Positions 48,087 through 56,608 of a stretch of DNA of 64,000 nt are shown in pieces. Made by a program: the position numbers and the translations under genes. The stretch spans positions 1-64,000 of the forward strand of contig DATBDE010000019.1 of assembly GCA_036270095.1 (NCBI GenBank), given 5' to 3'. Source of the stretch: DATBDE01 sp036270095. GTDB lineage: Bacteria; Actinomycetota; Thermoleophilia; Solirubrobacterales; Solirubrobacteraceae. Numbering within the stretch: position 1 is the first letter of the stretch; the number at the start of each line of letters is the position of its first letter. The notes below the pieces were generated by a model. That model was not told the origin of the DNA. It searched no databases and saw only the letters and a program-made list of their open reading frames with translations.

Positions 48087-48668
48087 GTGCGAGTTCTGAC
48101 TGCAGACGAGAACCGGGAACAGCTCAGAGGGCTCGGCGAGCTCCTCGGTCGGCTGGGCCACGAGGTGGTCTCGCGCGCCGTGTCGGTCTCCGAGGCGGCG
48201 GCGATGATCGCGGCCGAGGATCCCGACGCCTCCATCGTGCGCCTGCACCGCGACGACGAGCACGCGCTGGCGCTCATCGAGGAGCTCTCCGAGAGCGCGA
48301 CCGGCCCGGTGATCGCCGTGCTGGACGAGGCCGACCCGGAGTTCATCTCCGAGGCGGCGGCGCGCGGCATCCACGCGTTCGCCCAGCCCGCCGACGACGA
48401 CAACGTGCAGGCCGCGCTCGAGCTGGCGGTGCACCGCCACGCCGACGCGGCGGCGCTGAGCGAGCGCGTCGACCAGCTCCAGACCGCGCTGGAGCGCCGC
48501 GCGATCATCGAGCGCGCCAAGGGGATCCTCATGGAGCGCCACGGCGTCGACGACCGCACGGCCTTCGTGCTCCTGCGCGACCACGCCCGCCGGCATGGGC
48601 GCTCGGTGGTCGACGTGGCCCGCTCGGTGGACGAGGGGCACGCGCTCCTGCCCAAGGAGCCGCGCTAG
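48087..48668 (+). CDS. ANTAR-domain RNA-binding antiterminator with degenerate receiver
   Basis: 193 residues. The N-terminal 120 follow the receiver fold (VRVLTADENREQLRGLGELL; VIAVLDEADPEFISEAAARGIHAFAQP). The strand that should carry the phospho-accepting Asp reads SIVRLHRDD, so the usual site seems absent. After a coiled helix (ADAAALSERVDQLQTALERR) comes an ANTAR domain (IIERAKGILMERHGVDDRTAFVLLRDHARRHGRSVVDVA). ANTAR proteins bind dual hairpins in leader RNAs and prevent termination. An ATG ten codons upstream (48057) would overlap the glucosidase start; the GTG at 48087 fits the domain edge better. Confidence 0.8.
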   Translation: MRVLTADENREQLRGLGELLGRLGHEVVSRAVSVSEAAAMIAAEDPDASIVRLHRDDEHALALIEELSESATGPVIAVLDEADPEFISEAAARGIHAFAQPADDDNVQAALELAVHRHADAAALSERVDQLQTALERRAIIERAKGILMERHGVDDRTAFVLLRDHARRHGRSVVDVARSVDEGHALLPKEPR

Positions 48669-48705
48669 GCGATTGCGGTTCGCGCGCCCGGGGAACCTTG
48701 CGCCC

Positions 48706-48864
48706 ATGATCGGAATTCTCATCGCAGTCCTGCTGGCAGCGTTGGTGTACGTCCTGCTCATCGCGCTTACGGGCTCAGCGATCGTCGCCATCGTCGGCGC
48801 GGTCCTCGTCCTGATCGCCGGCGTGCCGACCGGTGGCTACGGCCTCGGGCGCCGCTGGGGCTAG
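48706..48864 (+). CDS. Small membrane protein
   Basis: 52 residues: two hydrophobic helices (IGILIAVLLAALVYVLLIAL and AIVAIVGAVLVLIAGVPTGG) joined by TGS, and a short RR tail. Codon pattern and hydrophobicity suggest a real gene; the ribosome site is weak (GGGGAACC). Similar two-helix miniproteins are frequent in actinobacteria, with unknown function. Its stop region overlaps the end of the addA-like gene by four bases. Confidence 0.55.
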   Translation: MIGILIAVLLAALVYVLLIALTGSAIVAIVGAVLVLIAGVPTGGYGLGRRWG

Positions 48865-51800
48865 AACAGCCGCTGCTGCACCGGCTCTGAACGGCTGACC
48901 CGGACCTCCGGCGCACGGGGGTCCGGGGGCGGCCTGAGCGTCATCGCCTCGTCGTAGGAGCACAGCGCGGGGCGTCCGGGGCAGGTCGCGCACAGATCGC
49001 GGTGGGGTGTCGGCGTCGGGGCGAACTCGCCCCGCAGGAGCGGGTCCGCGAGCGCACCGATCTCGTCCTCCAACCGCTGAACGCCGTCCGCGGCGAACGG
49101 CGCCGTGACCGTTTCCTGCGGGCGCTCGAGGAAGCAGTGCACGACGTGGACGCGCGGCCACCCGGCGCGCAGCGCGGCCAGCGCGTAGACGCGGCGCTGG
49201 GTCGCGTAGCTGCGCTCCACCACCGCCTCGAGGTCCTCGCCGGCGACCCGGTCCGACTTCCAGTCCACGACCAGAGCCGTGCCGTCGGCCTCGGTCGCGA
49301 GCACGTCGAGCGCGCCGGTGAGCAGCAGCCCGGCGGCCGGCCCGGTCTGGACGAGGAAGGCGAAGCCCTCCTCGCGGTGCAGGCCTGTGGCCGCGGCCAG
49401 GCGCGCGGCCACGGCGCTGCCGCGCAGGCCGGCGACGAGCGCTGCCAGGTCGTTGCCCTCTCCGCCAGGGACGCGGTGGCCCGTGGGCAGCGCGAGCCGC
49501 TCGACGTCCTCGCGCGAGGGCGCGCGCGGGGCGGCGAAGTCGAGCTCCTCCAGCAGCCCGTGCACGATCGTGCCCCGCACGGTGCCGGGCAGGCCGGGCG
49601 CGGCGGGCACGCCGGGCGGCGGGGCCTCGTCGGGCAGCCCGAGCACGCGCTGCAGGTGGTAGCGGTAGCCGCAGCGCGCGTAGTCCTCGAGCGCCGAATA
49701 GGAGAGCCGCGTGGCGGTGGCGGCGGCGTTCACCGGCGGCGGGGGCAGCGCGGACAGCGGCGCGAGCTCGGGGGTCAAGTCTTTCCTTGCCGCACCGGAC
49801 GCAGGTGTGGCAGAGAAAGACTTGACCCCGCCCGGGGCCTCGACGCGCGTCACGGCGATGCGCACCGGGCGGCCGTCGCGCTCGCGGGTGATCGGCTCGC
49901 CGGAGCGCAGCGCCTCCATGCCGCCGGCGAACGCGGGCGCCAGCCACGCGATCGGCGGCCCCTTGCCCGCGTCGGGCCAGTCGTCGAGATCGGCGGCGCC
50001 GGAGAGGATCAGGCGGTCGCGGGCGCGGGTCGCCGCGACGTAGAACAGCCGCCGCTCCTCGGCGGCCTCCGCGCGGGCCTCGGCGTCGGCGAGCTCGGCC
50101 CAGTCCAGCGCGGGCTCGGACTCGCCGCCGCCCAGCACGGCGAGGCGCAGCCCGACGCGCCCGTCGGCGGAGACCCGCAGCGGCCCCCGTCCGTTCGGGC
50201 GCCCGCGGCCGAGGTCGGCCACGCACACGACCTCGAACTCGAGCCCCTTGGCCCGGTGGACGGTCATCAGTCTGACGGCGTGCACCGTGTCGCCCTCGAC
50301 CGGCGCCTCGCCCTCCCGGTCGCCCGCCGCCTCGCCGCGCGCGAGCTGGGCGACGCGGTCCAGGAAGCCGCGCAGGTCGGGGCCGTCGGCGGCCTCGTGG
50401 GCGCGGGCCAGTCGCAGCAGCTTGCGCACGTTGGCCATGCGCCGCTGGCCGCCGGTGGCGCCGAGCAGCGCCAGGTCGTAACCGGTGCGCTGCACGGCAC
50501 GGTCCAGCAACTCCTCGAGCGAGCAGCGCGCCGCCGCGGCCCGCTCGGCCGCCAGGCGCTCGCGGAAGGACGCCAGCCGGGCGCGATCATCCTCGCTGCC
50601 GCGCCAGCCCGCCAGCGCGTCGGCCAGTGCCGACCACGGGTCGCGCTCGGCGGCGCGGGCGGCCGCCTTGACCAGCACCAGCGCGTCGCTGGAGACGCCG
50701 ACGAGCGGCGAGGCCAGCGCCTCCCACAGGCGCGGCTCGTCGTACGAGTTGGCGACGAGCGCGAGCCAGGCCACGAGGTCCTGTACCTCGCGCGCCGACC
50801 AGAACCCGCGCCCGCCCACGAGGTAGGTGGGGATGTCGCGGTCGGCCAGCGCGCGCTCGTACAGGGCCATGTCGCCGGTCGCGCGCAGGAGGACGACGAC
50901 GTCCCCCGCGGGGCGGCCGGCGTCGAGCTCGGCGCGGATGCGGGCGGCCAGAGCGCGCGCCTCGGCCTGGCGCCAGGGCGGCGCGCCATGCGCATCGAGG
51001 CCCTCCCAGCCCGTCTGGTCGCACACCAGCAGCTCGACCGGCGGCTCGGCGCTCGGCGCGTCGGCGTCGGCGCGGCCGGCCTCGAGCGGGAGGAAGCCGC
51101 CCTCGCCGAAGGCGGACTCGAAGGCCAGGTCGATGGCGTCGAGTAGCTCCCGGCGGCTGCGGAAGTTGCGCTGCAGCGTGGCCAGGCGCCCGCGCCCGCC
51201 CAGCTCGGCGGCGGCGCGGTCGAAGATCCCCACGTCGGCGTGGCGGAAGCCGTAGATCGACTGCAGCCGGTCGCCGACCGCGAACAGGCGGTCGCGACCG
51301 AGCAGCGTGAGGATCTCGGCCTGCAGCGGGTTGACGTCCTGGAACTCGTCCACCATCACGGCGTCGAAGCGGCCGGCCCACCGCCGGCGCAGGTCGTCGC
51401 GGGCGAGAAGGAGGTCGCGCACGCCGAGCTCGAGGTCGTCGAAGTCGAGGCCGGCGGCCGCGCGCTTGAGGCCCGCATAGCGGTCCGAGAACGCGATCAG
51501 CAGCGCATCGAGGACCGCGAGCGCCGCGACCGCGCGTGCGTCCACCAGGGCCTGGCGCCAGGCGGCCAGCGCGTCGCGGTAGCGCTCGCAGGCGGGCGAG
51601 CCCAGCGCGGCGGCACCGTTGCGGGGCAGGCGCAGCGAGTCGAGCGCGGACGGCGCAGCCTGCCCGCCCGCCGCGACGGCCGCCTGCGCCGCCGCCAGGG
51701 CGTCGCGCGCGGCGTCCACGGACTTGCACGACGCGGCGCCGGCGAGGTCGGCCGTCGCCTGCGCCGCGGCCGCGCCCGTCGCGGCCGCCGCCGCGGCGTC

Positions 51801-52352
51801 AGCGACCGCCGCCACGGCGGGCAGGCGCGGCTCCGTCCGCCCCGCCGAGCGCAGCTGGGCGTGGGCGGCGAACAGCATCCCGCGCACGCGGCCGGGGCCG
51901 TAGGCGGCGACGACGTCGAGCGCGCCGTCGGGGCCGCCCGGCCCGAGCACGTCGTGCAGCGCGGCGTCGAAGGCGGCGGCGCGCAGGCGCCCCGCCTCGC
52001 GCTCGTCGAGCACGGTTGCGTAGGGGTCGAGGCCGGCGTCGAGCGCGTGGGCACGCAGCAGCCGGGCGCAGAAACCGTGGATGGTCGACACCGCCGCCGC
52101 CTCCGCGGCCCGGAGGAGATCTGGCCGCCTCACGGCGGCGAAGACCGCGCGCACGCGCTGCTTGAGCTCCTCGGCCGCCTTCTCGGTGAAGGTGATGGCG
52201 AGGATGCGCTCGACTGCGATCCCGTCCTCGAGCACCGTGGCCGCGAACCGCTCCACCATCACCGACGTCTTGCCCGTCCCCGCGCCGGCGGCGAGCAGGA
52301 GCGGACCGTCGCGCAGCTCGACAGCGCGGCGCTGCTCGGAGGTCAGGGTCAT
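48861..52352 (-). CDS. addA: AddA-type UvrD helicase/nuclease
   Basis: 1,163 residues. UvrD/Rep helicase motifs: AGAGTGKTSVMVERF (motif I), AITFTEKAAEELKQR (Ia), VDEFQDVNPLQAEIL (II), GDRLQSIYGFRHA (III), LMTVHRAKGLEFEVV (V), LFYVAATRARDRLIL (VI). The C-terminus is a PD-(D/E)XK nuclease (GALDVLATEADGTALVVDWKSD, then YATQRRVYALA). It would process double-strand ends for recombination. The ATG overlaps the addB-like stop as ATGA. A palindromic element sits in frame between helicase and nuclease. The symbol is by similarity; actinobacterial relatives are also called AdnA/B-like. Confidence 0.85.
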   Translation of the reverse strand: MTLTSEQRRAVELRDGPLLLAAGAGTGKTSVMVERFAATVLEDGIAVERILAITFTEKAAEELKQRVRAVFAAVRRPDLLRAAEAAAVSTIHGFCARLLRAHALDAGLDPYATVLDEREAGRLRAAAFDAALHDVLGPGGPDGALDVVAAYGPGRVRGMLFAAHAQLRSAGRTEPRLPAVAAVADAAAAAATGAAAAQATADLAGAASCKSVDAARDALAAAQAAVAAGGQAAPSALDSLRLPRNGAAALGSPACERYRDALAAWRQALVDARAVAALAVLDALLIAFSDRYAGLKRAAAGLDFDDLELGVRDLLLARDDLRRRWAGRFDAVMVDEFQDVNPLQAEILTLLGRDRLFAVGDRLQSIYGFRHADVGIFDRAAAELGGRGRLATLQRNFRSRRELLDAIDLAFESAFGEGGFLPLEAGRADADAPSAEPPVELLVCDQTGWEGLDAHGAPPWRQAEARALAARIRAELDAGRPAGDVVVLLRATGDMALYERALADRDIPTYLVGGRGFWSAREVQDLVAWLALVANSYDEPRLWEALASPLVGVSSDALVLVKAAARAAERDPWSALADALAGWRGSEDDRARLASFRERLAAERAAAARCSLEELLDRAVQRTGYDLALLGATGGQRRMANVRKLLRLARAHEAADGPDLRGFLDRVAQLARGEAAGDREGEAPVEGDTVHAVRLMTVHRAKGLEFEVVCVADLGRGRPNGRGPLRVSADGRVGLRLAVLGGGESEPALDWAELADAEARAEAAEERRLFYVAATRARDRLILSGAADLDDWPDAGKGPPIAWLAPAFAGGMEALRSGEPITRERDGRPVRIAVTRVEAPGGVKSFSATPASGAARKDLTPELAPLSALPPPPVNAAATATRLSYSALEDYARCGYRYHLQRVLGLPDEAPPPGVPAAPGLPGTVRGTIVHGLLEELDFAAPRAPSREDVERLALPTGHRVPGGEGNDLAALVAGLRGSAVAARLAAATGLHREEGFAFLVQTGPAAGLLLTGALDVLATEADGTALVVDWKSDRVAGEDLEAVVERSYATQRRVYALAALRAGWPRVHVVHCFLERPQETVTAPFAADGVQRLEDEIGALADPLLRGEFAPTPTPHRDLCATCPGRPALCSYDEAMTLRPPPDPRAPEVRVSRSEPVQQRLF
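49771..49829. repeat. REP-like palindromic element inside addA
   Basis: A perfect 15-base inverted repeat (GGGGTCAAGTCTTTC / GAAAGACTTGACCCC) encloses 29 bases that themselves pair imperfectly (TGCCGCACC / GGTGTGGCA). Its length keeps the addA frame open, adding about 20 residues (VKSFSATP..ARKDLTPE) to the linker before the nuclease domain. Confidence 0.75.
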
Positions 52353-55216
52353 GGCTGGCCGGCGCGGCAGACGCCGGGGTAGGCGCAGCCCCGCGGCGAG
52401 CACGTGGCGGGGCAGGGGCGCAGCTCGCCCGCCGCCAGGCGGTCGGCGAGGGCGGCCGCGGTCGCCTCGGCCGCCTCGAGGGCGGCGGCGAACGCGTCGC
52501 CGTCCTTCACGTCGTTGGCCACCGCCCCACCCACGCGCTCCGCCGCGTCCTCGCGCACGAGCCCGCGCGCCCGGCGATCGCTGCCGGCCAACGGCTGGTA
52601 GAGCCCGGCCACCGGGGTGAGGCCGAGCAGGCGCTGCACGGCGAGCATGTACAGCGCGATCTGCAGCCGGGTGTCGCGCTCCCAGGTGTCGACCGGGTGG
52701 CGGTCGCGTGCCTTGTAGTCGCGGATCGCGGCCTGGTTGCGCTCGCGGTCGACGTCGACGCGGTCGACCTGGCCGCGCAGGGTCACGCGGCCCTCGGCGA
52801 GGTGCACCAGCGGCAGGTCGTGCTCCTCGCGCCCGAAGCCGAGCTCGAAGCGGTCGGGCTCGAGCGCCGTCGGGCTGGCGGCCTCGTGCTCGAGCGTGCG
52901 CCGCAGGTCGGCCTCCATGCCGCGCAGGAGCGCCGCATGCACCAGCGCGTCGGGGTCCAGCGCGGTGTCGGCCGCGTGCTCGGCCAGCGCGGCGTCCAGC
53001 GCGTCGAGCGCGTCGGCCAGGCTCTGGGGCGTCAGCCGGGCCGAGCCCCGCCGCTCGCGCAGCTTCGTCGAGGCCGAGGCCAGCACCCGGTGGGCCAGGC
53101 TCCCGCGCCGCAGCGGCGCCGAGTCGGGCTCGAGCGCGCGCGGGCGCAGGTGGTGGTCCACGAGCCAGCGCACCGGGCAGCCGGCGTAGGACTCCAGCCC
53201 GCTGGCCGACATCGCCGGCTGCTCGACCAGGGCGGCGCGGGCGGCTTCGCCCTCGAGGCTCCCGAGCACGGGCGGCTCGACCGGCGGCTGCGCGGCCGCG
53301 CGGACGCGGGCCCGCTCGGCCTCGGTCGGGGCGTCCTGTGGCGGCCACGCGACCTGGGCCAGCGGCCGCTCGCGCCGCGCGATGGGCGTCGCGTAGAGCG
53401 CGCGCACGTCGTCGAGGAAGAACGACGGGGTGGCCAGCCCGCCCTCCTCGTCGGCGGTGCGGTAGGCGAGCACGAGCCGCTCAGTCGGGCGCGACGCGCA
53501 CGCGTAGAACAGGTGGCGCTCGTCGGCGAGGGCGTCGCGCGGGGCCAACGGGAGCCCGGCGGCCTGAAGCCGTGCCCGCAGCCCGTCGTCGAGGAAGGGG
53601 TCAGGGGTCGGCAGCCGCGGCAGCTCGCCCTCCTGCAGGCCACCGACGACGACCATGCGGTAGCGCCGGGCGCGGATGGCGAGCGGGTCGGTGATCGCGA
53701 CCAGGCCGGGGCGCGGCCGCTCCCCCACCGCGACCGGCAGCTCCGCGAGCAAGTCGAGGAGCTCGGCCGGCGCGACCGGGTCGAGCGCCGGGTCGGCCAG
53801 CTCGGTCAGAGCGGCGCGGGCGGCCGCCGCGGCCTGCGCGTCGGCGCGCTGCGCGCCGTCGAGAAGGCTGGCGGCCCGCCGCCGCGGGGCCGCCAGCAGG
53901 CGCCCGAGCGCGCGGTCGATGCGCTCGACCAGCGCGCGTGGCCCGGCCTGCGCAGCCTCGGTCGTGCGGTCGAGCTCGCCGAGCGGGAAGGCGCCGTCCT
54001 CGAACCGCGCGCGGGCGGTGGCGAGGTCGGTGGCGCCCGCGCGCCGCAGCCGCGCCTCGAGCCGGTCGGCCAGCTCGGGGCGGTCGAGCAGCCCGGGCGC
54101 GCGCAGCCAGGCCAGCAGGTCGGCGGCGTCGCCGCTGCCCAGGGCGCAGCGCAGCAGCCCGCACAGGGCGCGACCGATGACGGTGTGGCCGAAGGGCAGC
54201 CGGCGCTGCAGCGCGAACGGGATGCCGTACGCCGTCAGCACCCGCTCGAGCAGCGGTCCGGAGCGGTTGGGCGCCCGCACGACGACGGCGATCTCCTCGG
54301 GCGCGTAGCCGTCGCGCAGCGCGGCGAGGACCTCGGCCGCGATCAGCTCGGCCTCGGCGCGCTCCCCTCCGGCCTCGAGCAGCACGATGCCCTCCGCGGA
54401 CGCGGCCTGCGGCGACCCGTCCTCGAACAGGTGGCGCTCGAGCTGGTGCAGTGCCGCGCGCGACTCGGGCGCGTAGTGCTCGGCCACAGCGGGGAGCTGC
54501 ACGTGGTCGGCGGCGTCGCGGGCCAGCGCCGCGACGGCCCGGTCGCGGGCGCTGAAGGCGGCGCGGTCCGGCTCCCAGGTCAGCGCCACGGTGACCGCGC
54601 AGGCAGCGGCCAGCGCGCGGATGGCCTCGACCTGCAGCGGAAGGAAATCGTCAAAACCGTAGAGAAAGACCGGCCGATCGGGCCAGCGCTCGGGTGCCGC
54701 GCGCAACCCCGCGACGGCGTGGGCGGCCAAGCGCTCGGCGTCGTCGCGCCCGAGCCGGTCCAGCCGGTCGTGGTAGGCGGCGACGAGGTCGCCGAGCTCG
54801 CGGTCGCCGGGCGGCAGCGCCTCCCGCAGCGCCTCCGGCCCCACGCCGGCGCGGCCGAGCTCGCCCAGCAACGCGCCCGCCGCCGCGGCGAAGCCCGGCG
54901 AGGCGGCCGAAGCCGCGAGCTCGCGCAGCCCGGCGTCGCGCACCGCCGCGGCGACCACGCGCTCCCGCGCCACCGGCCCGAGCGGCCGCCCCTCCACCCC
55001 GACCGCGGTCGCGACCTCCCGCACCAGCGACCCGAACGGCACCACGCTGCCGCCGACCAGCGCGCCGTCGCGGGCCAGCTCGCGCTGGTAGTGATCGACG
55101 TCGGCGGCCCGCGGCACGGCCAGCAGCGGCGAGCGGTCGTACGCGGCGCGGAAGCGGCGCAGCACCTCGCCGGCCTTGGCGGCGTTGGCGGGTCCGGTGA
55201 TCAGGTGCAGCGGCAT
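52349..55216 (-). CDS. addB: AddB-type nuclease subunit
   Basis: 955 residues. The N-terminus has a degenerate P-loop (LITGPANAAKAGEVL, Ala where Ser/Thr binds Mg-ATP). Helicase-like parts remain (EIAVVVRAPNRSGPLLERVL, VVVGGLQEGELPRL, LFYACASRPTERLVLAYR). The C-terminal RecB-type nuclease has GQVDRVDVD..NQAAIRDYK. Four cysteines in the pattern YAGC plus CPATCSPRGCAYPGVC match the AddB iron-sulfur clasp. It partners the coupled addA product in end resection. ATG start; likely first gene of the pair. Confidence 0.8.
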   Translation of the reverse strand: MPLHLITGPANAAKAGEVLRRFRAAYDRSPLLAVPRAADVDHYQRELARDGALVGGSVVPFGSLVREVATAVGVEGRPLGPVARERVVAAAVRDAGLRELAASAASPGFAAAAGALLGELGRAGVGPEALREALPPGDRELGDLVAAYHDRLDRLGRDDAERLAAHAVAGLRAAPERWPDRPVFLYGFDDFLPLQVEAIRALAAACAVTVALTWEPDRAAFSARDRAVAALARDAADHVQLPAVAEHYAPESRAALHQLERHLFEDGSPQAASAEGIVLLEAGGERAEAELIAAEVLAALRDGYAPEEIAVVVRAPNRSGPLLERVLTAYGIPFALQRRLPFGHTVIGRALCGLLRCALGSGDAADLLAWLRAPGLLDRPELADRLEARLRRAGATDLATARARFEDGAFPLGELDRTTEAAQAGPRALVERIDRALGRLLAAPRRRAASLLDGAQRADAQAAAAARAALTELADPALDPVAPAELLDLLAELPVAVGERPRPGLVAITDPLAIRARRYRMVVVGGLQEGELPRLPTPDPFLDDGLRARLQAAGLPLAPRDALADERHLFYACASRPTERLVLAYRTADEEGGLATPSFFLDDVRALYATPIARRERPLAQVAWPPQDAPTEAERARVRAAAQPPVEPPVLGSLEGEAARAALVEQPAMSASGLESYAGCPVRWLVDHHLRPRALEPDSAPLRRGSLAHRVLASASTKLRERRGSARLTPQSLADALDALDAALAEHAADTALDPDALVHAALLRGMEADLRRTLEHEAASPTALEPDRFELGFGREEHDLPLVHLAEGRVTLRGQVDRVDVDRERNQAAIRDYKARDRHPVDTWERDTRLQIALYMLAVQRLLGLTPVAGLYQPLAGSDRRARGLVREDAAERVGGAVANDVKDGDAFAAALEAAEATAAALADRLAAGELRPCPATCSPRGCAYPGVCRAGQP

Positions 55217-55254
55217 CGAGACCGCTCATCGTGGCGCGCCGATCGGACGCGGCG

Positions 55255-55695
55255 TCAGTGCTTGGCGGGGCCCGGCCCGCCCACGTTCGGCGGGGTCGGG
55301 TTGGTGACGACGTACCAGGTCGAGAACGAGGCCACGGCGAGCACCACGCTCACGACCATGATCACGTCGAGCACGCTCACCGGCATCCGCCCGTCGGTCT
55401 CGCGCCGCTGGCTCCGGCCGCCGCGCAGGCTGCGCCGCCAGGGCACGATCACGCGCACCTTCGGCGTCGACCCGGTGACGCGGGCGTAGTGGCGGTTGAG
55501 CACGGACAGGCCCTTCCCGATCGCCACGCAGGTGAGCACGATGCCCAGCAGCATGAGCGCGTACGGGCCCATCGACGGCTGCGTCCCGTCCTGCAGGGAC
55601 GATGTGATCCAGAGCCAGAGCACGGGGTTCGCGATCCACATCGCGAGCCCGCCAACCGCCATGAGCGCGATCATGCCCGCCTTCCACAACTTCAC
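55255..55695 (-). CDS. Small membrane protein, divergent from TetR
   Basis: 146 residues from a GTG. Membrane helices: MIALMAVGGLAMWIANPVLWLWI, ALMLLGIVLTCVAIGKGL, and VLDVIMVVSVVLAVASFSTWYVV near the C-terminus, which ends PTPPNVGGPGPAKH. The central loop is strongly basic (VRVIVPWRRSLRGGRSQRRE). Family unknown to me. It shares a 36-base intergenic region carrying a palindrome with the TetR gene and is the likely target of that regulator. Confidence 0.65.
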   Translation of the reverse strand: MKLWKAGMIALMAVGGLAMWIANPVLWLWITSSLQDGTQPSMGPYALMLLGIVLTCVAIGKGLSVLNRHYARVTGSTPKVRVIVPWRRSLRGGRSQRRETDGRMPVSVLDVIMVVSVVLAVASFSTWYVVTNPTPPNVGGPGPAKH

Positions 55696-55702
55696 ATGCA
55701 GA

Positions 55703-55719
55703 ACTGTATCCGATACAGT
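55703..55719. promoter_or_regulatory. Probable TetR operator
   Basis: ACTGTATC-C-GATACAGT is a perfect 17-base palindrome centred between the divergent membrane-protein gene and the TetR gene, followed by another CTGTATC half-site. This is the usual place and form of a TetR-family operator. Confidence 0.7.
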
Positions 55720-55731
55720 CCTGTATCCCAA

Positions 55732-56349
55732 ATGGCGACCGCGAGCGGCCTGACCCGCGCCGAGAAGCAGGCGCGCACCCGCGCCGCGCTGCTCGACGCC
55801 GCCGCCCGGGTGTTCGTCGAGCGCGGCTTCCAGGGCGCGAGCGTCGAGCTCATCGCCGCCGACGCGGGCTTCACGCGCGGCGCCTTCTACTCGAACTTCT
55901 CCACGAAGGAGGAGCTGTTCGCGGAGCTGCTCCAGGACCGGGTCTACTCGGTCTACCGCCGGATGGCCGAGAACGCGGCCAGCCCCGAGCGCCCCACCCT
56001 GCGCCAGACCGGCGAGCGTCTGGCCGCGATCCAGCGCCACGCCGAGGGCCGGTGGCTCTTCCGCCTCTGGCTCGAGCTGCTGGCCCACGCGGGCCGGGAC
56101 GACCAGTTCCGGCAGATCGCCGCGGGCTTCTGGAGCGCCAACCGCGCGCTCAGCGCCAAGGCGATCGCGGGCGCGTACGCCGGTGCGAGCCGCCAGCCCC
56201 CGCTCGCGCCCGAGGACCTTGCGACGGCGATGATCGCGCTGGACATCGGCCTGGCCCTGCAGCACTTCGTCGACCCCGACGTGGTGCCGCTGCGCACCTA
56301 CCCGGACCTGTTCGACCTACTGTTCGGGCCGCTCGCGCCCGAGCGCTAG
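55732..56349 (+). CDS. TetR-family transcriptional regulator
   Basis: 205 residues. The TetR HTH lies at about 10-60 (TRAALLDAAARVFVERGFQGASVELIAADAGFTRGAFYSNFSTKEELF). The ligand domain contains GRWLFRLWLELLAHAGRDDQFRQIAAGFW and ends DLFDLLFGPLAPER. The ATG immediately follows the palindromic operator, which would give autorepression and control of the divergent membrane protein. Its stop lies in a 19-base repeat shared with the end of topB. Confidence 0.85.
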   Translation: MATASGLTRAEKQARTRAALLDAAARVFVERGFQGASVELIAADAGFTRGAFYSNFSTKEELFAELLQDRVYSVYRRMAENAASPERPTLRQTGERLAAIQRHAEGRWLFRLWLELLAHAGRDDQFRQIAAGFWSANRALSAKAIAGAYAGASRQPPLAPEDLATAMIALDIGLALQHFVDPDVVPLRTYPDLFDLLFGPLAPER

Positions 56350-56520
56350 GCCGCGGCGGTGCGCAGGGCTGTGTGAGCCGTGCGTTCGTGTGGCGTTCAG
56401 AGCGCCGGTCGCTCTGCATTTGCGCTCGCGTCGAGAACGGCAGCGGCGACGGGTGGATCGGGCGGGCGGCGGGGCGGATTGCGACCGATCGGAACTGTGG
56501 CCCCTGTAGGGGACGCAATG

Positions 56521-56545
56521 TTCCATTCAACGGCGTTGAATGGAA
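56521..56545. repeat. 25-base perfect palindrome
   Basis: TTCCATTCAACG, one central G, then CGTTGAATGGAA. The bases before it (AATGTTCCA) recur 53 bases on, just after the second palindrome. It could be a terminator or a mobile-element hairpin. Confidence 0.6.
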
Positions 56546-56547
56546 GT

Positions 56548-56571
56548 TTGGTGGTGCTATAGCACCACCAA
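56548..56571. repeat. 24-base perfect palindrome
   Basis: TTGGTGGTGCTA / TAGCACCACCAA with no spacer. It lies two bases after the previous palindrome. A loopless perfect palindrome is more like a protein-binding or resolution site than a simple terminator. Confidence 0.6.
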
Positions 56572-56608
56572 TGTTCCACTCGTTCGAGGGCACCGAGCGG
56601 CACGAAGC

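Larger units (their letters stand above)
56365..56608. mobile_element. Possible MITE-like insertion between TetR and topB genes
   Basis: A 244-base noncoding block is bounded by a 19-base direct repeat (CTAGGCCGCGGCGGTGCGC at 56346-56364 and 56609-56627). It contains a perfect 7-base hairpin (CAGAGCG/CGCTCTG) and two long perfect palindromes near its right end. The right repeat is the end of topB and the left one the end of the TetR gene. The block looks like an insertion with target duplication. No clear terminal inverted repeats or transposase. Confidence 0.4.
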
